A DNA stretch of 64,000 nucleotides from Mesostigma viride. Lineage: Eukaryota; Streptophyta; Mesostigmatophyceae; Mesostigmatales; Mesostigmataceae. The notes under the pieces were generated by a model. That model was not told the DNA's origin. It saw only the letters and a program-made list of their open reading frames with translations, and did not search any database. Position numbers and translations under genes: made by a program. Of this stretch, positions 35,701 to 42,234 are shown piece after piece (within the stretch, counting starts at the first letter, position 1; every line of letters begins with the position of its first letter). The DNA lies in assembly GCA_009746045.1 (NCBI GenBank), contig RPFO01000188.1:1912738-1976737 (forward strand), written 5' to 3'.

Positions 35701-37475
35701 TGGACGGCTACTGGGAGTTTGAGCTCAAGCCGTGGGACACGGGGGCGGGCGTGCTGGTGGGTGAATAGGGTACAGCGGAGTGCCGCTGCCCTGGTTTTGG
35801 GCGCGCCGAGCCTTTGTCCGTGCTTCGCATGCGTTACTTGTCCATGCTTTTGCCATGTTCTTGTTCGTGCATCTGTTCCTTGCCCTGGTGGTTAGCTATG
35901 CAATAAGCGCGCGCGCACACACACACACACACATACACACATGGCGCAGGGCCCATGCGCCACACCTATGTTAGCCACACTATCCGCGTACCCTGCCATT
36001 GCCCACGCCCACGCCATGGCCTGACCTGCCGGTATGCCCAAAAGAGGCCAGTACTGTGGCCACGCTTGGCGGTCAGCCACACGCCAGGTGGCCGGTGCAG
36101 CACTGCCAGGGGGGGGGGTCCGGGGCTGCTAGGCACATGCCTCAGGGATCACTCTGGTGATGTTGACATGGGTGCAGTACAGGCCAGCAGAGGGTCCATC
36201 CACAGGGGGGTGGATTGTGCGGTATGGCATGTGTTATTGCATTGGGGGCGGTAGTGGGAACCAATAATCTGCGAACGGCGCAAGGGGGGAAGGAGAACAC
36301 ACCACGCCCTGCAATCCCTGGCAGGCAGCGGCAGCATAGCACCGTAAAGGCCTTGGCAAGCCGACGGCGGCTCTCGTGTTGACGACCCGCCAGCTGGCTG
36401 TGAGGGAGTGCGCGCACCCCAGCAACCAGGGCGCGTTGCTGTGTGACGTTCGCGATGGGGTCCACATGCGTCGCGCCACGTGAAGTACGCAGGACACGGA
36501 ACTGAGAGGGGTGTAGACGGCTCAGGGGAATGGTTTATACTGTAATATAGTAACAGTATACCAGTAATATAGTTTATTATATGGTTGGTTTAATATAGTG
36601 ACAGTATACCAGTAATCTAGGACTAGTATATATGGTACATTATATCGTTGGTTTTGTACTGCGTTATAGCTTGTTGCCGCTTGCATTCACTTAAAATTAT
36701 AGCATTCACTGTAATACCTCCTCGGCGACCGCCGCGGTGCATCATCCATGGCGATTGCACATCATGTTCTGGGTGAATGAGGCAGTGGGTGGGGCATCGC
36801 AGGTGGTAGGATCCTGAACCGCGCTTGGTAACTTTGCACTGATCGCGGCAGCGACAAGTAAGGTACCCAGTGCATGCTTGCATGCATGCTCGTGCCTGTG
36901 CATGGCTGGTTGGCATTTTAGGACGGCTGCAACCTTGACATTGCCTCCTCCGTTTCTCTGTGGGATTCCTCCTTCAATTGTGCCATTCCCCAACAGTTTG
37001 TGCGGGAGGCGGGAGGCGTCGTAACGGAGCTGGACGGAAGCCCCTTCTCCGTGTTCAGCCGATCTATACTGGCTACCAACGGTGCCATCCATGAAAAGGT
37101 TTGTGGGCCGTTTGCTTGTTGATATTGCTTTCGTATACCTGTTGGGGACATGTATCCTGCCGAATCTATGTTTTGTCTTTGTGCCATATCTAGAGTGAGT
37201 CAACTTTCGTATACGACACCTCGAGCTATCTAATAGTACGGCTGCTGGTGATGGCGTAGATGCAGTCATCAAAATTAGAGCATGGTCAACCTTGTCGTTT
37301 GTCTTGTAAAAGTTTGAACCCTTACGAGTGCCTTTGTCACCATTGTACCTGGTGGGCTTGGCTTGGCATTTTGCAGATGCTCGCAGTGACACGTGAGCCT
37401 ACACTGAAGCTCATACGAGATGGGGGCCTCGACAATTCCAAGTGGTTTATCCCAGAAGGTTACCGTGTAGAGTGA
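20715..37475 (+). CDS. IMPL1: IMPL1-type inositol monophosphatase, plastid-targeted, 10 exons
   Basis: Exons: 20715-21089, 21323-21393, 22433-22575, 24124-24212, 25017-25074, 33221-33273, 34972-35070, 35643-35756, 36997-37098, 37377-37475. All introns are GT-AG, phases agree, and the sum is 1203 nt: 400 residues plus TGA. Plant IMPL1 is about 370 residues. Exon 1 (125 codons) is Ser/Ala/Arg-rich, suiting a chloroplast transit peptide. Metal-binding motifs are present: LGEEGG (exon 3), DPLDGTTNFAHSYP (exons 3-4) and PWDTGAG (exon 8), plus GGPFCW, CNGQ and AGFGYKHE typical of IMPL1. It hydrolyses myo-inositol phosphates, and possibly galactose 1-phosphate, in the plastid. The Asp codon of DPLDGT is split by intron 3. 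Intron 5 is 8146 bp and holds nested transposons; intron 6 holds a 1-kb octamer array. The start could also be the Met at 20748. Confidence 0.93.
21606..21835. repeat. 17-bp tandem array in IMPL1 intron 2
   Basis: About 13 units of GCAGCACCTCTTCATGC with variants (AATCATGA, ATTCGTGA). Non-coding; the open frame through it is a by-product of the repeat. Confidence 0.85.
21975..22085. repeat. 11-bp array (CGTACTACGCC) in intron 2
   Basis: Short units alternating GGCGCACTAG, GGCGTACTAG and CGCCGTACTA; the last form is partly palindromic. A 36-bp repeat rich in ACCCCCCTCTAC follows to about 22215. Confidence 0.8.
23510..23925. repeat. 26-bp minisatellite in IMPL1 intron 3
   Basis: About 16 units of CTTGCCATGCTTGTGTCGCC plus TTCCTG or TTCCTC, with few substitutions. 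Both strands are open across it, giving spurious long frames. It separates the two halves of the DPLDGT metal-binding motif codon. Confidence 0.9.
24785..24960. repeat. About 42-bp tandem repeat in intron 4
   Basis: Five units of the phrase CCCGTGCTCTGAGGGGGTAT followed by a TATAGCCCTAGATGA variant. Non-coding. Confidence 0.85.
25238..25312. repeat. ACTATAACTATACTA-type AT-rich repeat
   Basis: Units of TACTATAACTATACTA, repeated again at about 32702-32905 on the other side of the transposon cluster in the same intron. Confidence 0.7.
25395..25470 (+). repeat. Solitary hAT-like terminus
   Basis: CAGTGTTTTTAGTAAGG and the following GC-rich hairpin (GCCGCCGTTGGCGGC) match, in reverse complement, the right end at 32230-32300 over about 68 bp. 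Its 8-bp flank does not match the right flank, so it is more likely the end of another family member than the partner of 32300. Confidence 0.6.
26024..26031. repeat. 8-bp target-site duplication GCCCAGTC (left)
   Basis: GCCCAGTC immediately precedes the CAGTG end at 26032 and recurs exactly at 32301-32308, right after the CACTG end at 32300. Confidence 0.7.
26040..26225. repeat. Subterminal palindromic repeats
   Basis: Several copies of GTCAGTCGACTGACGCGTAA or variants, most followed by a TTTTG run. Clustered palindromes near an element end commonly serve as transposase-binding sites; here that is inference. Confidence 0.7.
26451..26848 (+). repeat. Left arm of ~398-bp inverted repeat (gag segment)
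   Basis: The reverse complement of 30636-31034. I noticed a single substitution (Leu versus Pro codon in the G-L/P-A-G-G-K phrase) and at most one length difference. The arm copies part of the retroelement's own gag (LDAEVGRVVG ... TVAVSLQNV) in opposite orientation. Confidence 0.9.
27107..27478 (-). pseudogene. Tyrosine recombinase C-terminal catalytic part
   Basis: 123 residues in a different frame from the upstream ORF. It contains HSLRHGGATH (H-x-x-R box), LRGRWRS (Trp position) and SVAHYV (catalytic Tyr). With the first Arg in LRISEALGLR at about 27620 this completes the R-H-R-W-Y set of tyrosine recombinases. The frame is broken near 27480. Confidence 0.8.
27193..29454 (-). CDS. RT, RNase H, 2A-like motif and recombinase N-terminal part
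   Basis: 753 residues. RT palm: PMGNKLAVAVAQ (about 45-56) and LDDLHF (127-132), the catalytic L-D-D. RNase H: VVATDASSSGAG (287-298), INVKEAIAA (365-373), LVDSSAV (394-400), THYNPADSASRR (439-450). Residues 461-469 are GDVHPNPGP, a 2A-like motif. Residues about 480-625 are a recombinase core-binding domain ending in LRISEALGLR with the first catalytic Arg (R613). The last 110 residues are out of frame with the true recombinase end. It lies antisense to IMPL1, inside intron 5. Confidence 0.85.
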   Translation of the reverse strand: MDSYYNRLRLPDWLRQYCAWLPVWSDLVGLAGPRRKVWPWMLCWPMGNKLAVAVAQCVHLSVLYRSGALDPRRGLSIDMSALRLVAEPGPLGYTAELRLEVNPDAPAASPAWAEPFQDAEGMHAVTLDDLHFTHCTTVAGVNEQLDRVAAAYEAAGLRQKVSKVVRATADQKSVHAVGVIHQRDGTVTPVPERVSKVIADTERILARGFVFYRELSSVVGKWVWMQLLCRPLLSVWSETYRLIALMEQSSLRRRWVLPRQVRAELEAAVCLAPFMRAMRARPLSQQVVATDASSSGAGVVYQDLPSATCARLAACREARGWQTTALPTDADWSVERLEEADYRLLAVGRWRTAVSYRWRGKAKHINVKEAIAATQGLEWSCRSRAVRGTRCIRLVDSSAVLGAFVRGRSSSYRLNQLVRRYCALSLAADTQSHWVWVSTHYNPADSASRRQGWVPDLTRCGDVHPNPGPSGGRPRTAGEMRLLEAAVNPVSTLPRYKHAVLTYIAWAPSGYVDLADAETLFCEWISAVYNSCDGRGRTLCQHAKSGLQLYYPDIVGQWKRADRMLAGWGRLVPPVSPPPMPWSLCYFTAVLLLSRGHARLGALLIIAFQQYLRISEALGLRVGDVALPGDPRLGPLTLVTGPFCSATPRPRKGLLSMSLCARIFLWGCLGAWLRGGRQLHLSLAGSAIQQRSVSGTPCWHTWVSQACSLSIACGMAGPRMMPCGVFRRGKSSFGAVGALPGPLPTTSGSTARC
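28048..28071 (-). other. 2A-like motif DVHPNPGP
   Basis: The eight residues sit between the RNase H box NPADSASRR and the recombinase domain. The 2A consensus is D-x-E-x-N-P-G-P, where ribosomes skip the final Gly-Pro bond. Here the Glu position is His, a variant also known from invertebrate retroelements. It would release the recombinase as a separate protein. Confidence 0.6.
29364..29864 (-). pseudogene. RT N-terminal (fingers) region
   Basis: Contains INGTFGVGKPDGQLRLIVDC and RPSNLSLVDAPPTF, matching the fingers region of RTs in tyrosine-recombinase elements. The palm continues in another frame from 29454 (DSYYNRLRLPDWL), so a frameshift lies near 29440-29480. Confidence 0.75.
30258..30944 (-). 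CDS. Gag-like ORF of the tyrosine-recombinase element
   Basis: 228 residues, Gly-rich in the middle, with an amphipathic C-terminal part (LERMLEYAGDVSNGAVKGYL, LRMAKLQRQMQD). No zinc knuckle. Position upstream of RT suggests Gag; no sequence motif proves it. The first ~100 residues are duplicated in inverted form at 26451-26848. Confidence 0.5.
   Translation of the reverse strand: MDALDAEVGRVVGLGVGPVGPAGGKEGPVDGTRLDGGDMRELIVTMREVLLEAKRGSYTVGGQAHGTGGNGLGGGGSGVATVALRTTPVTLTGETVAVSLQNVQDFSLERMLEYAGDVSNGAVKGYLALTPAKDPGGERRKLMLQMAGVLDSMAKELGWPGNRLILRLAFPEFLAKIILACQVVEQEGGGWGGLAGTLLPFQESGPTLADLAVQRGLRMAKLQRQMQD
30636..31034 (-). repeat. Right arm of ~398-bp inverted repeat (gag segment)
   Basis: Partner of 26451-26848. 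Here the segment is part of a longer minus-strand gag frame (30258-30944), so this arm is the probable original and the left arm the copy. Confidence 0.9.
31084..31356 (-). CDS. 90-residue ORF upstream of gag
   Basis: A charged, helix-rich small protein (YKSWLQDLKRKAPIG, KELLGEQWVEQIALL, DLALAIAENLRECYDRRK). Balanced composition unlike its repeats-shadow neighbours suggests it is real, perhaps the N-terminal part of Gag. Not recognised. Confidence 0.4.
   Translation of the reverse strand: MTSLSAPYKSWLQDLKRKAPIGSTPKQVAVAAKELLGEQWVEQIALLTKARATNCETALKERGFVIDREPDEDLALAIAENLRECYDRRK
31982..32236 (+). CDS. 84-residue ORF near the right end of the hAT-like element
   Basis: Begins GKGMAPEGILGKFKSGG, followed by IAAFFMPKQ, which resembles a PCNA-interacting (PIP) box, then Ala/Ser/Asn-rich tail. 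It ends within the right terminal region of the element. Could be a remnant of an element-encoded protein; no family recognised. Confidence 0.3.
   Translation: MGKGMAPEGILGKFKSGGIAAFFMPKQAADMAKAPAPGPRAIVGVGQAADALNRSKRKRGNNSNAASSAAAASAQSGNAGEPPD
32289..32675 (-). pseudogene. Retroelement C-terminal nuclease-like fragment
   Basis: 128 residues with D-V-S-V-A-R-P, an A-E-R-A-K-L-T-A-Y block, and VPFVLEEFGAMGTLT, a pattern resembling C-terminal restriction-like endonuclease regions of retroelement polyproteins (D...E-x-x-K). Its last residues run into the hAT-like terminus at 32300. Removing the hAT-like unit and one duplication puts a TGA directly after the TSD, so the insertion hit the last codons of this ORF. 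Confidence 0.5.
32301..32308. repeat. 8-bp target-site duplication GCCCAGTC (right)
   Basis: Exact match to 26024-26031. Confidence 0.7.
32702..32905. repeat. ACTATAACTATACTA-type AT-rich repeat
   Basis: Multiple TATACTATAACTATACTA units, related to 25238-25312 in the same intron. A CA-rich microsatellite follows at 32987-33067. Confidence 0.75.
33865..34853. repeat. 1-kb octamer array with ordered variants (IMPL1 intron 6)
   Basis: Over 120 eight-base units without a break in register type: GGTTTGTC (33868-34010), GGCTTGTC mixed (to about 34130), GGCCTGTC (to 34270), GGCCTGTA and GGCCTGGA (to 34385), GGCTTGCA (to 34530), GTTGGTCC (34552-34750), then GTTTGTCT (to 34850). All six frames are open in parts, which produces spurious ORFs. 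Confidence 0.95.
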
Positions 37476-37585
37476 GATTTTAGCTGCTTTTTGTTTTATC
37501 TCGCCTATGGCTGTCATAAGGCATTTGATCTGTTACATACTACTATGAGTAGCATGGTTAGTCATCAGATAAAATAGGCTATAGT

Positions 37586-37590
37586 TGTAA
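37586..37590 (+). terminator. TGTAA polyadenylation signal of IMPL1
   Basis: TGTAA lies 110 bases past the IMPL1 stop. TGTAA is the usual polyadenylation signal in chlorophyte green algae. No cleavage site can be seen directly. Confidence 0.4.
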
Positions 37591-37724
37591 TGGCAAGCCT
37601 TTATTTGTTGGTCTCAGAAGCTTGACAGTCTGCCTAAATGCAATTCAGGACTTTCATGGGTGGCCCTCATGAAGTTGCAACTGGGCCTGAGGGCTAGCCT
37701 CGAGTCTGGCCTAGAAATACCTAT

Positions 37725-37932
37725 TAATTAATTAATTAATTAAACTCGTGCTCCCGTTGGGGAGTCACGGAGCACCGGAGTGCTTTTAATCCCTGTATGT
37801 GCACAACAGGAAGAAAGGGCAGAGACCCCCTTTCTCCTTCATGCCAGAAATACCTATGAAAGATCGTTTCCCTGGACAGCAGTTGGATGTACAGCTGATC
37901 ATACCATGTCATCGTAGTTGAGTGAGACAACT
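37725..37932 (+). repeat. Dispersed hairpin repeat with MITE-like end
   Basis: (TTAA)n, then CGTGCTCCCGTTGGGGAG and TCACGGAGCACCGGAGTGC, then TTTTAATCCCTGTATGTGCA. It ends at GAGTGAGACAACTA (37921-37932), the right-end motif of the 17436-17780 MITE family. The 250 bp before it (37476-37724) hold no gene. Confidence 0.65.
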
Positions 37933-38551
37933 AATAGGCAAACCAGGGTCTGGACCCGATCCCGGTGCGTGCAAGCCTGGTGTAACTCAGACAATGACCA
38001 AGTAAGTACGTGCGTGTCACGCGCGCATGGGCATGCCATGGAGGACTGAGCTAACCTTGAGCATTAGAAAATCTGTTTTGACCCACTAGGAGGCTAATCT
38101 CCAGCCGCACTGCCGGAGCCCCCCACAAGCCCAGCTAGGCAGTCCAACCAGGTCTGAATGTGCGATCGGGGCGCTCAGGGCAAGTGGTTGTCGGACAGAT
38201 AATTCTGTTGGGCCACGGGACAGGCCACGATCAGTTACCCAACTAATCCCATGGGTCGGTCAATACTGCAATCCGATCCTGACGTACTGACTGGGTACAC
38301 GATGGTCCCGATTGGGCTACCGATCGGCATCATTGGCAGAACTGTCTTTAAAATTGTCCAATTGATGCGGAACCAACAGCACATAGAATTCCTATATTAG
38401 TTCCTGTTTTTGTGGGTGAACTCTCAGGGTGTGCCCCTAAAAACCCTCAGGCCCCGGGAGACGCGGATATCGAGGCCTTTATATTCTCGATCCAAACCGG
38501 GCCGGCAGCTCTCAATAGTCAATTAGTTCCAAGTCTACCCAGGTGGCCTCT
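37933..38551. repeat. Interspersed repeat shared with 61190-61400
   Basis: Two phrases recur near 61200-61340: CCCCTAAAAACCCTCAGGC plus CTTTATATTCTC, and AAGTAAGTACGTGCGTGTCA plus GGCATGCCA. Order and orientation differ, so the copies are rearranged. No coding potential seen. Confidence 0.5.
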
Positions 38552-38562
38552 GGACGATCGAT

Positions 38563-39299
38563 TAAATTAAATTAAATTAAATTAAATTATAACATGCCTC
38601 CGTTGGGAGATAATGTAGCACATATTCCAGGATGGATGGGTGGAGTGGAGGAAGCCGCGTAATCGAACTAACCTAACTCTAAGCTATCTAGTCTAGAAAA
38701 GCCTATCTACGCTACTCATCAAAACGACTCCTCCTCTTGGGGGGAGGCGGCTTGCCCACAGGGGCTGGCGTGTGAGCCTTGACAATCTTCTGCCACCGCT
38801 TCTTGTCCTGCATGGCAGTCCAAAGAAGGGAGAGAGTGGGGATGCGGTGTTCAAACTGGGCTGGGACCACTAGGTCGTCCAGCAACATCTGGGTATAGGT
38901 CATGGCATGTTTCCCTACCCTTTTAGGAATGTTCTTGGGGCCAGGCCAGGTCAAAATATGCCGCCCTGGTTGGCCGAGCCGCTGGGGACCGGCCAGACCA
39001 AGGGCGGTGTCGACCTGGCTGGTGCGAGCAAGATGTCCTACCAATGCTATCCTACGCTGCCTAATCTCGTCCAAAATACGAGGCATACCCTGATACAAAG
39101 ACTCTAATGACCTACGCTGAGAAAACCCTACGTTCAGGACCTGTCGGAGCATCCTGGTTACCGTGCCGTCTAGCTTAGCTGCCAGTGTTGCCGTGAGTGT
39201 CCACGCCTCGGCGCCATACGTGAGCACCGTGAGGACGAGGACCTTGAAGAGCATGCGCTTGCGGTGCTCGTCCAGGCCCTTGGAGCGCCAGTAGGTGTA
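38563..39299 (-). mobile_element. 5'-truncated LINE insertion with 11-bp TSD
   Basis: Bounded by GGACGATCGAT at 38552-38562 and 39300-39310. The 3' tail is (AATTA)n at 38561-38590, preceded on the minus strand by a 3' UTR containing the CTCCGTTGGGAG hairpin. It encodes only the RT C-terminal part. 5' truncation plus a TSD is the signature of target-primed reverse transcription. Confidence 0.9.
38712..39299 (-). pseudogene. LINE RT C-terminal fragment
   Basis: About 195 residues: VLTVLTYGAEAWTL, GTVTRMLRQVLNVGFS, RRIALVGHLARTSQVDT, GRHILTWPGP, and a basic end PPPPKRRSRFDE. Very close to the LINE at 49353-49985. Frame is open until the truncation point at 39299. Confidence 0.85.
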
Positions 39300-39720
39300 G
39301 GACGATCGATGGGGCAGCCTTACCGAACAAGCTACATTATGCAACTGCTATACATTATAATTATGCATACCTACTAGTTCCCATTGCCCTCTAGACAAAT
39401 TCTTTTGTTGTCCTTGTTTGTTGCCCATGACAGATTGACAGTCGGGTGTGGCAGTTTATAGGAGGCATACTGTTGTTGTGTTGATTCTAAGCTTGCATGT
39501 TGGTATGAACATGGACTATTGCGCATGGGAGAAACATAGGACATGCTGGCTATTATAATTTATAGGCATGCTATAGTGCTACCACCATTATCAGTGCTAT
39601 CACTGCTATGCACATATTTACAACTATAGGCTGCATGGCCATGGATGCTCAAGGCACGGTCAGTGAAGGCGTGTAACATGTGTGGCCATGCATGCATGCA
39701 CCCCTTTGCACTATGTAAAC

Positions 39721-39730
39721 ATATTCAGCA
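39721..39730. repeat. Target-site duplication ATATTCAGCA (left)
   Basis: Recurs exactly at 41819-41828. The uninterrupted paralogue near 46703-46716 has GTAAACATACTCTGCATGG at the same position. Confidence 0.88.
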
Positions 39731-41818
39731 TTTGATTGAATTGAATTGAATTGAAATTATTGAATTGTAACATAACTCCGTTGGGAGTATATGTGGCACA
39801 TATCCCTGAGAATGGGTATATGGCTTATTTAATACACTCTGGGCTACTTCCTGCAAGGGGAGGGTGTAAAGTGTAAACTACACCTGCTCTGGGTGCACAA
39901 AGTGCACCTGCACACCACTATGGCTATCCTAGCACCCACCGAAAGGGGCTGGCATAGGGGGGGAAGATCAGCATGGCTCATACAAAGGCTGGCTAGGGCA
40001 TGGCTTCTTAGCGGGGAGTAACTCCCTGCATGGGCACAGCATAACTAAATAAAGCTAGGCATCATCTGGTGTGTGGCATATCATAGGCACGCATGTACAT
40101 GGCTAAATAATGCTAGGCATTGATCAGCTGGTAGAGGGCCCATAATGGGCGTACATGTACAAGGCCATGCACGGTGGCTAGGCCTTACTATTCTACACGT
40201 ACTACTACTGCTGTATTCCCCTAAGCTGGGGCGTCTGGTGTTACTGGGCGGGGGTCGCTTGCCAGGGCTTGTGGCCGACGTAGATGGCCGCCCCCTTCCA
40301 GTACACCGGCTTCCCCGCCGCGGTCTGCCGGAGCTGGAGGTAGGTCGGCCATAGCTCCCGTCGCCGTTGTTGCTGCGCCAGGGTCAAGTCGTCGTCCAGC
40401 CAGGGTGAAGGGAGTCTTCTCAAGCCGCTTGCGGCGTCTGAGAAACGAAATCTTGTCCGCCGGGTTCTTAAAGGTGAGAAGAAGCGGGGGCGCCCCTGCC
40501 TTACCCCGCGGGCGGGGAATACGGTGGGCGACCAGCTCGATCTCACCAGTAAGGCCCATGCGACCAAGGATTTCTCTCTCAAACGCACGTGCAAGCTTCT
40601 CGGAATTCTCACCTTCCACCAGGTCGAAGTTCTTGACGATGACGTTGAGGCTGCGCTTGGCGAGCTCAACCTCCTCGCGGAGGTCGAGCGTCTGCTGCTG
40701 TAGCTGGGCTGCGACGGCGGAGGTGGTGGAGGTGGTATGTGTGCTGCTTAAGCATGTCGGCGCCCAGGTCTGGGTGGAAGGAGCAGCGCCAGCCAGGCCA
40801 GCGGGGGCTGGCTTGGCGGCAATGTCCTTCACCGCCTGGGCGGTGAGGGGCCCCTGCGGTGTTTTGCAGGACATCGATGGCGATGGCGTTGTCCTTGAGG
40901 CGCTGGTCGATGTCACGGAGCTGGGCGGTGATGGCGTCGGAGGTGGGGGTGGTGGCGGTGGAGGAGGCGAGGAGGGTGGAGGTGGTCACTGGTGGAGATG
41001 GTACGTGGAGAGGAGGTGAAGCTCGGCGCAGCCAGCGTGCTGCCCATGGCCGCCACATCTGCAGCGAGGGGGGCCACGTGCTGCGCGAGGGCCTCCTGAA
41101 GGAGGGAGCGGATGGAGGATTCGGTCAAGGTGGTGGTGATGGGCTATGGGGGGCAGAGCTCCCCGATGGAGCGTCCAAGGAGGGAGAAGAGGGCGTATGC
41201 CTGCAGCTTACTGGGGGCGGGGGGCGGTGAGGATGTATTCGTATATGGGCGCTTCCGAAGGCAGGAAACGACGAGGCGACCCTGGTGGAAGAGCTGTTAA
41301 TTTGCACAGTTCGATAAGCGAGGCGTGTGATCCCCAGAACCCGTAGCTCAGGATGCGGTCTTCGTTGAGCTTGTCAAAAAAGCCGGGCTGGCTGGCGTCA
41401 AAGTCGTACTCCTCAAAAGTCGGCTCGGCAGGGCGACTGCGCTTGGGCTCAGGCAACGCTGCGGGCGAGGCGAGCCCGGGAGGGGGCTGGGCGACCACAA
41501 GGGCTTGGCTAGTGTAGTGGCGCCGCTGCCTTCTGCCCGGCCGGAGGGCGAGGCTGCAGCCGGAGCTGCAGACGTATTTTCAGGGCTGAGCGCAGCCGCC
41601 AGGCTGCGTTGCGCGGAGGAGCGTTTGCTCGCCATATATTGTGTAATAGCTTCGGAAAATTATATCAGCGTGTGCGTCTTAGAAAGACGAAGCGATTGCG
41701 ATATTCACAGCCGAATTCGGTGCCCAAACGTGAAATTAGTTATGAGCTCCGCCGTCTGACAGCCATGGCTACCTCGTGGCTCGTGGCACGCTTGACATCC
41801 CACGCGCATGTGCATATG
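39731..41818 (-). mobile_element. ORF1-only LINE-derived element, 2088 bp
   Basis: Bounded by the 10-bp duplication ATATTCAGCA. It has an (AATTG)n tail at 39734-39770, a 3' UTR shared with 15018-15120, an ORF1-like coding region (40221-41640) and a short 5' UTR, but no RT or endonuclease. The 5' UTR (GTAATAGCTTCGG at about 41643) recurs at 59777, so 41818 may be a true 5' end, not a truncation. It would need RT in trans, comparable with mammalian HAL1. Confidence 0.8.
40221..41640 (-). pseudogene. LINE ORF1-like protein with frame breaks
   Basis: Frames at 41635-41208, 41128-40666 and 40916-40221 align piecewise with 15511-16693. N-terminal Ala/Ser/Pro-rich, then DFDASQPGFFDKLNED and YGFWGSHASLIELC, a coiled-coil-like LRDIDQRLKDNAIAIDVL, LREEVELAKRSLNVIVKNFD, and a C-terminal RRRELWPTYL ... 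KPVYWKGAAIYV resembling L1 ORF1 C-terminal domains. Role: RNA-binding chaperone of the LINE particle (inference). Confidence 0.6.
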
Positions 41819-42057
41819 ATATTCAGCACATGGTTTCGGGGCACCTTGGATATATGGCATTTGAAGTGTCATTGTGTTTACCCATGCTTACTGAATGGTC
41901 CTTAGTAGCGCCAACTTGACGAGTTCTTGTCACAATGACCGCCAACTAGCCTTGTGAGCATGCGTTGTCGGATCAGCGTGGAGGAGCTGTATATAGTTAT
42001 ATGGGCTTTGCTCAGTTTGCAGAGGAGGTCTTTAATTGATTAGGAAGGAGATCAATT

Positions 42058-42200
42058 AATTAATTAATTAATTAAAATACGTGCTCCCGTTGGGGAGTCA
42101 CGGAGCACCGAAGTGCTTTTAATCCCTGTGTGTGCACAACAGGAGAAAGGGCAGAGACCCCCAGTCTCCTTCATGCCAAAGGCATGCCACAGCAGAAGGA
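42058..42200 (+). repeat. Dispersed hairpin repeat copy
   Basis: (TTAA)n, then CGTGCTCCCGTTGGGGAG, TCACGGAGCACCGAAGTGC, TTTTAATCCCTGTGTGTGCA, closely matching 37735-37830. Confidence 0.75.
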
Positions 42201-42234
42201 GATCAATAATCTGGCCAAACATTTGATAACTTAA

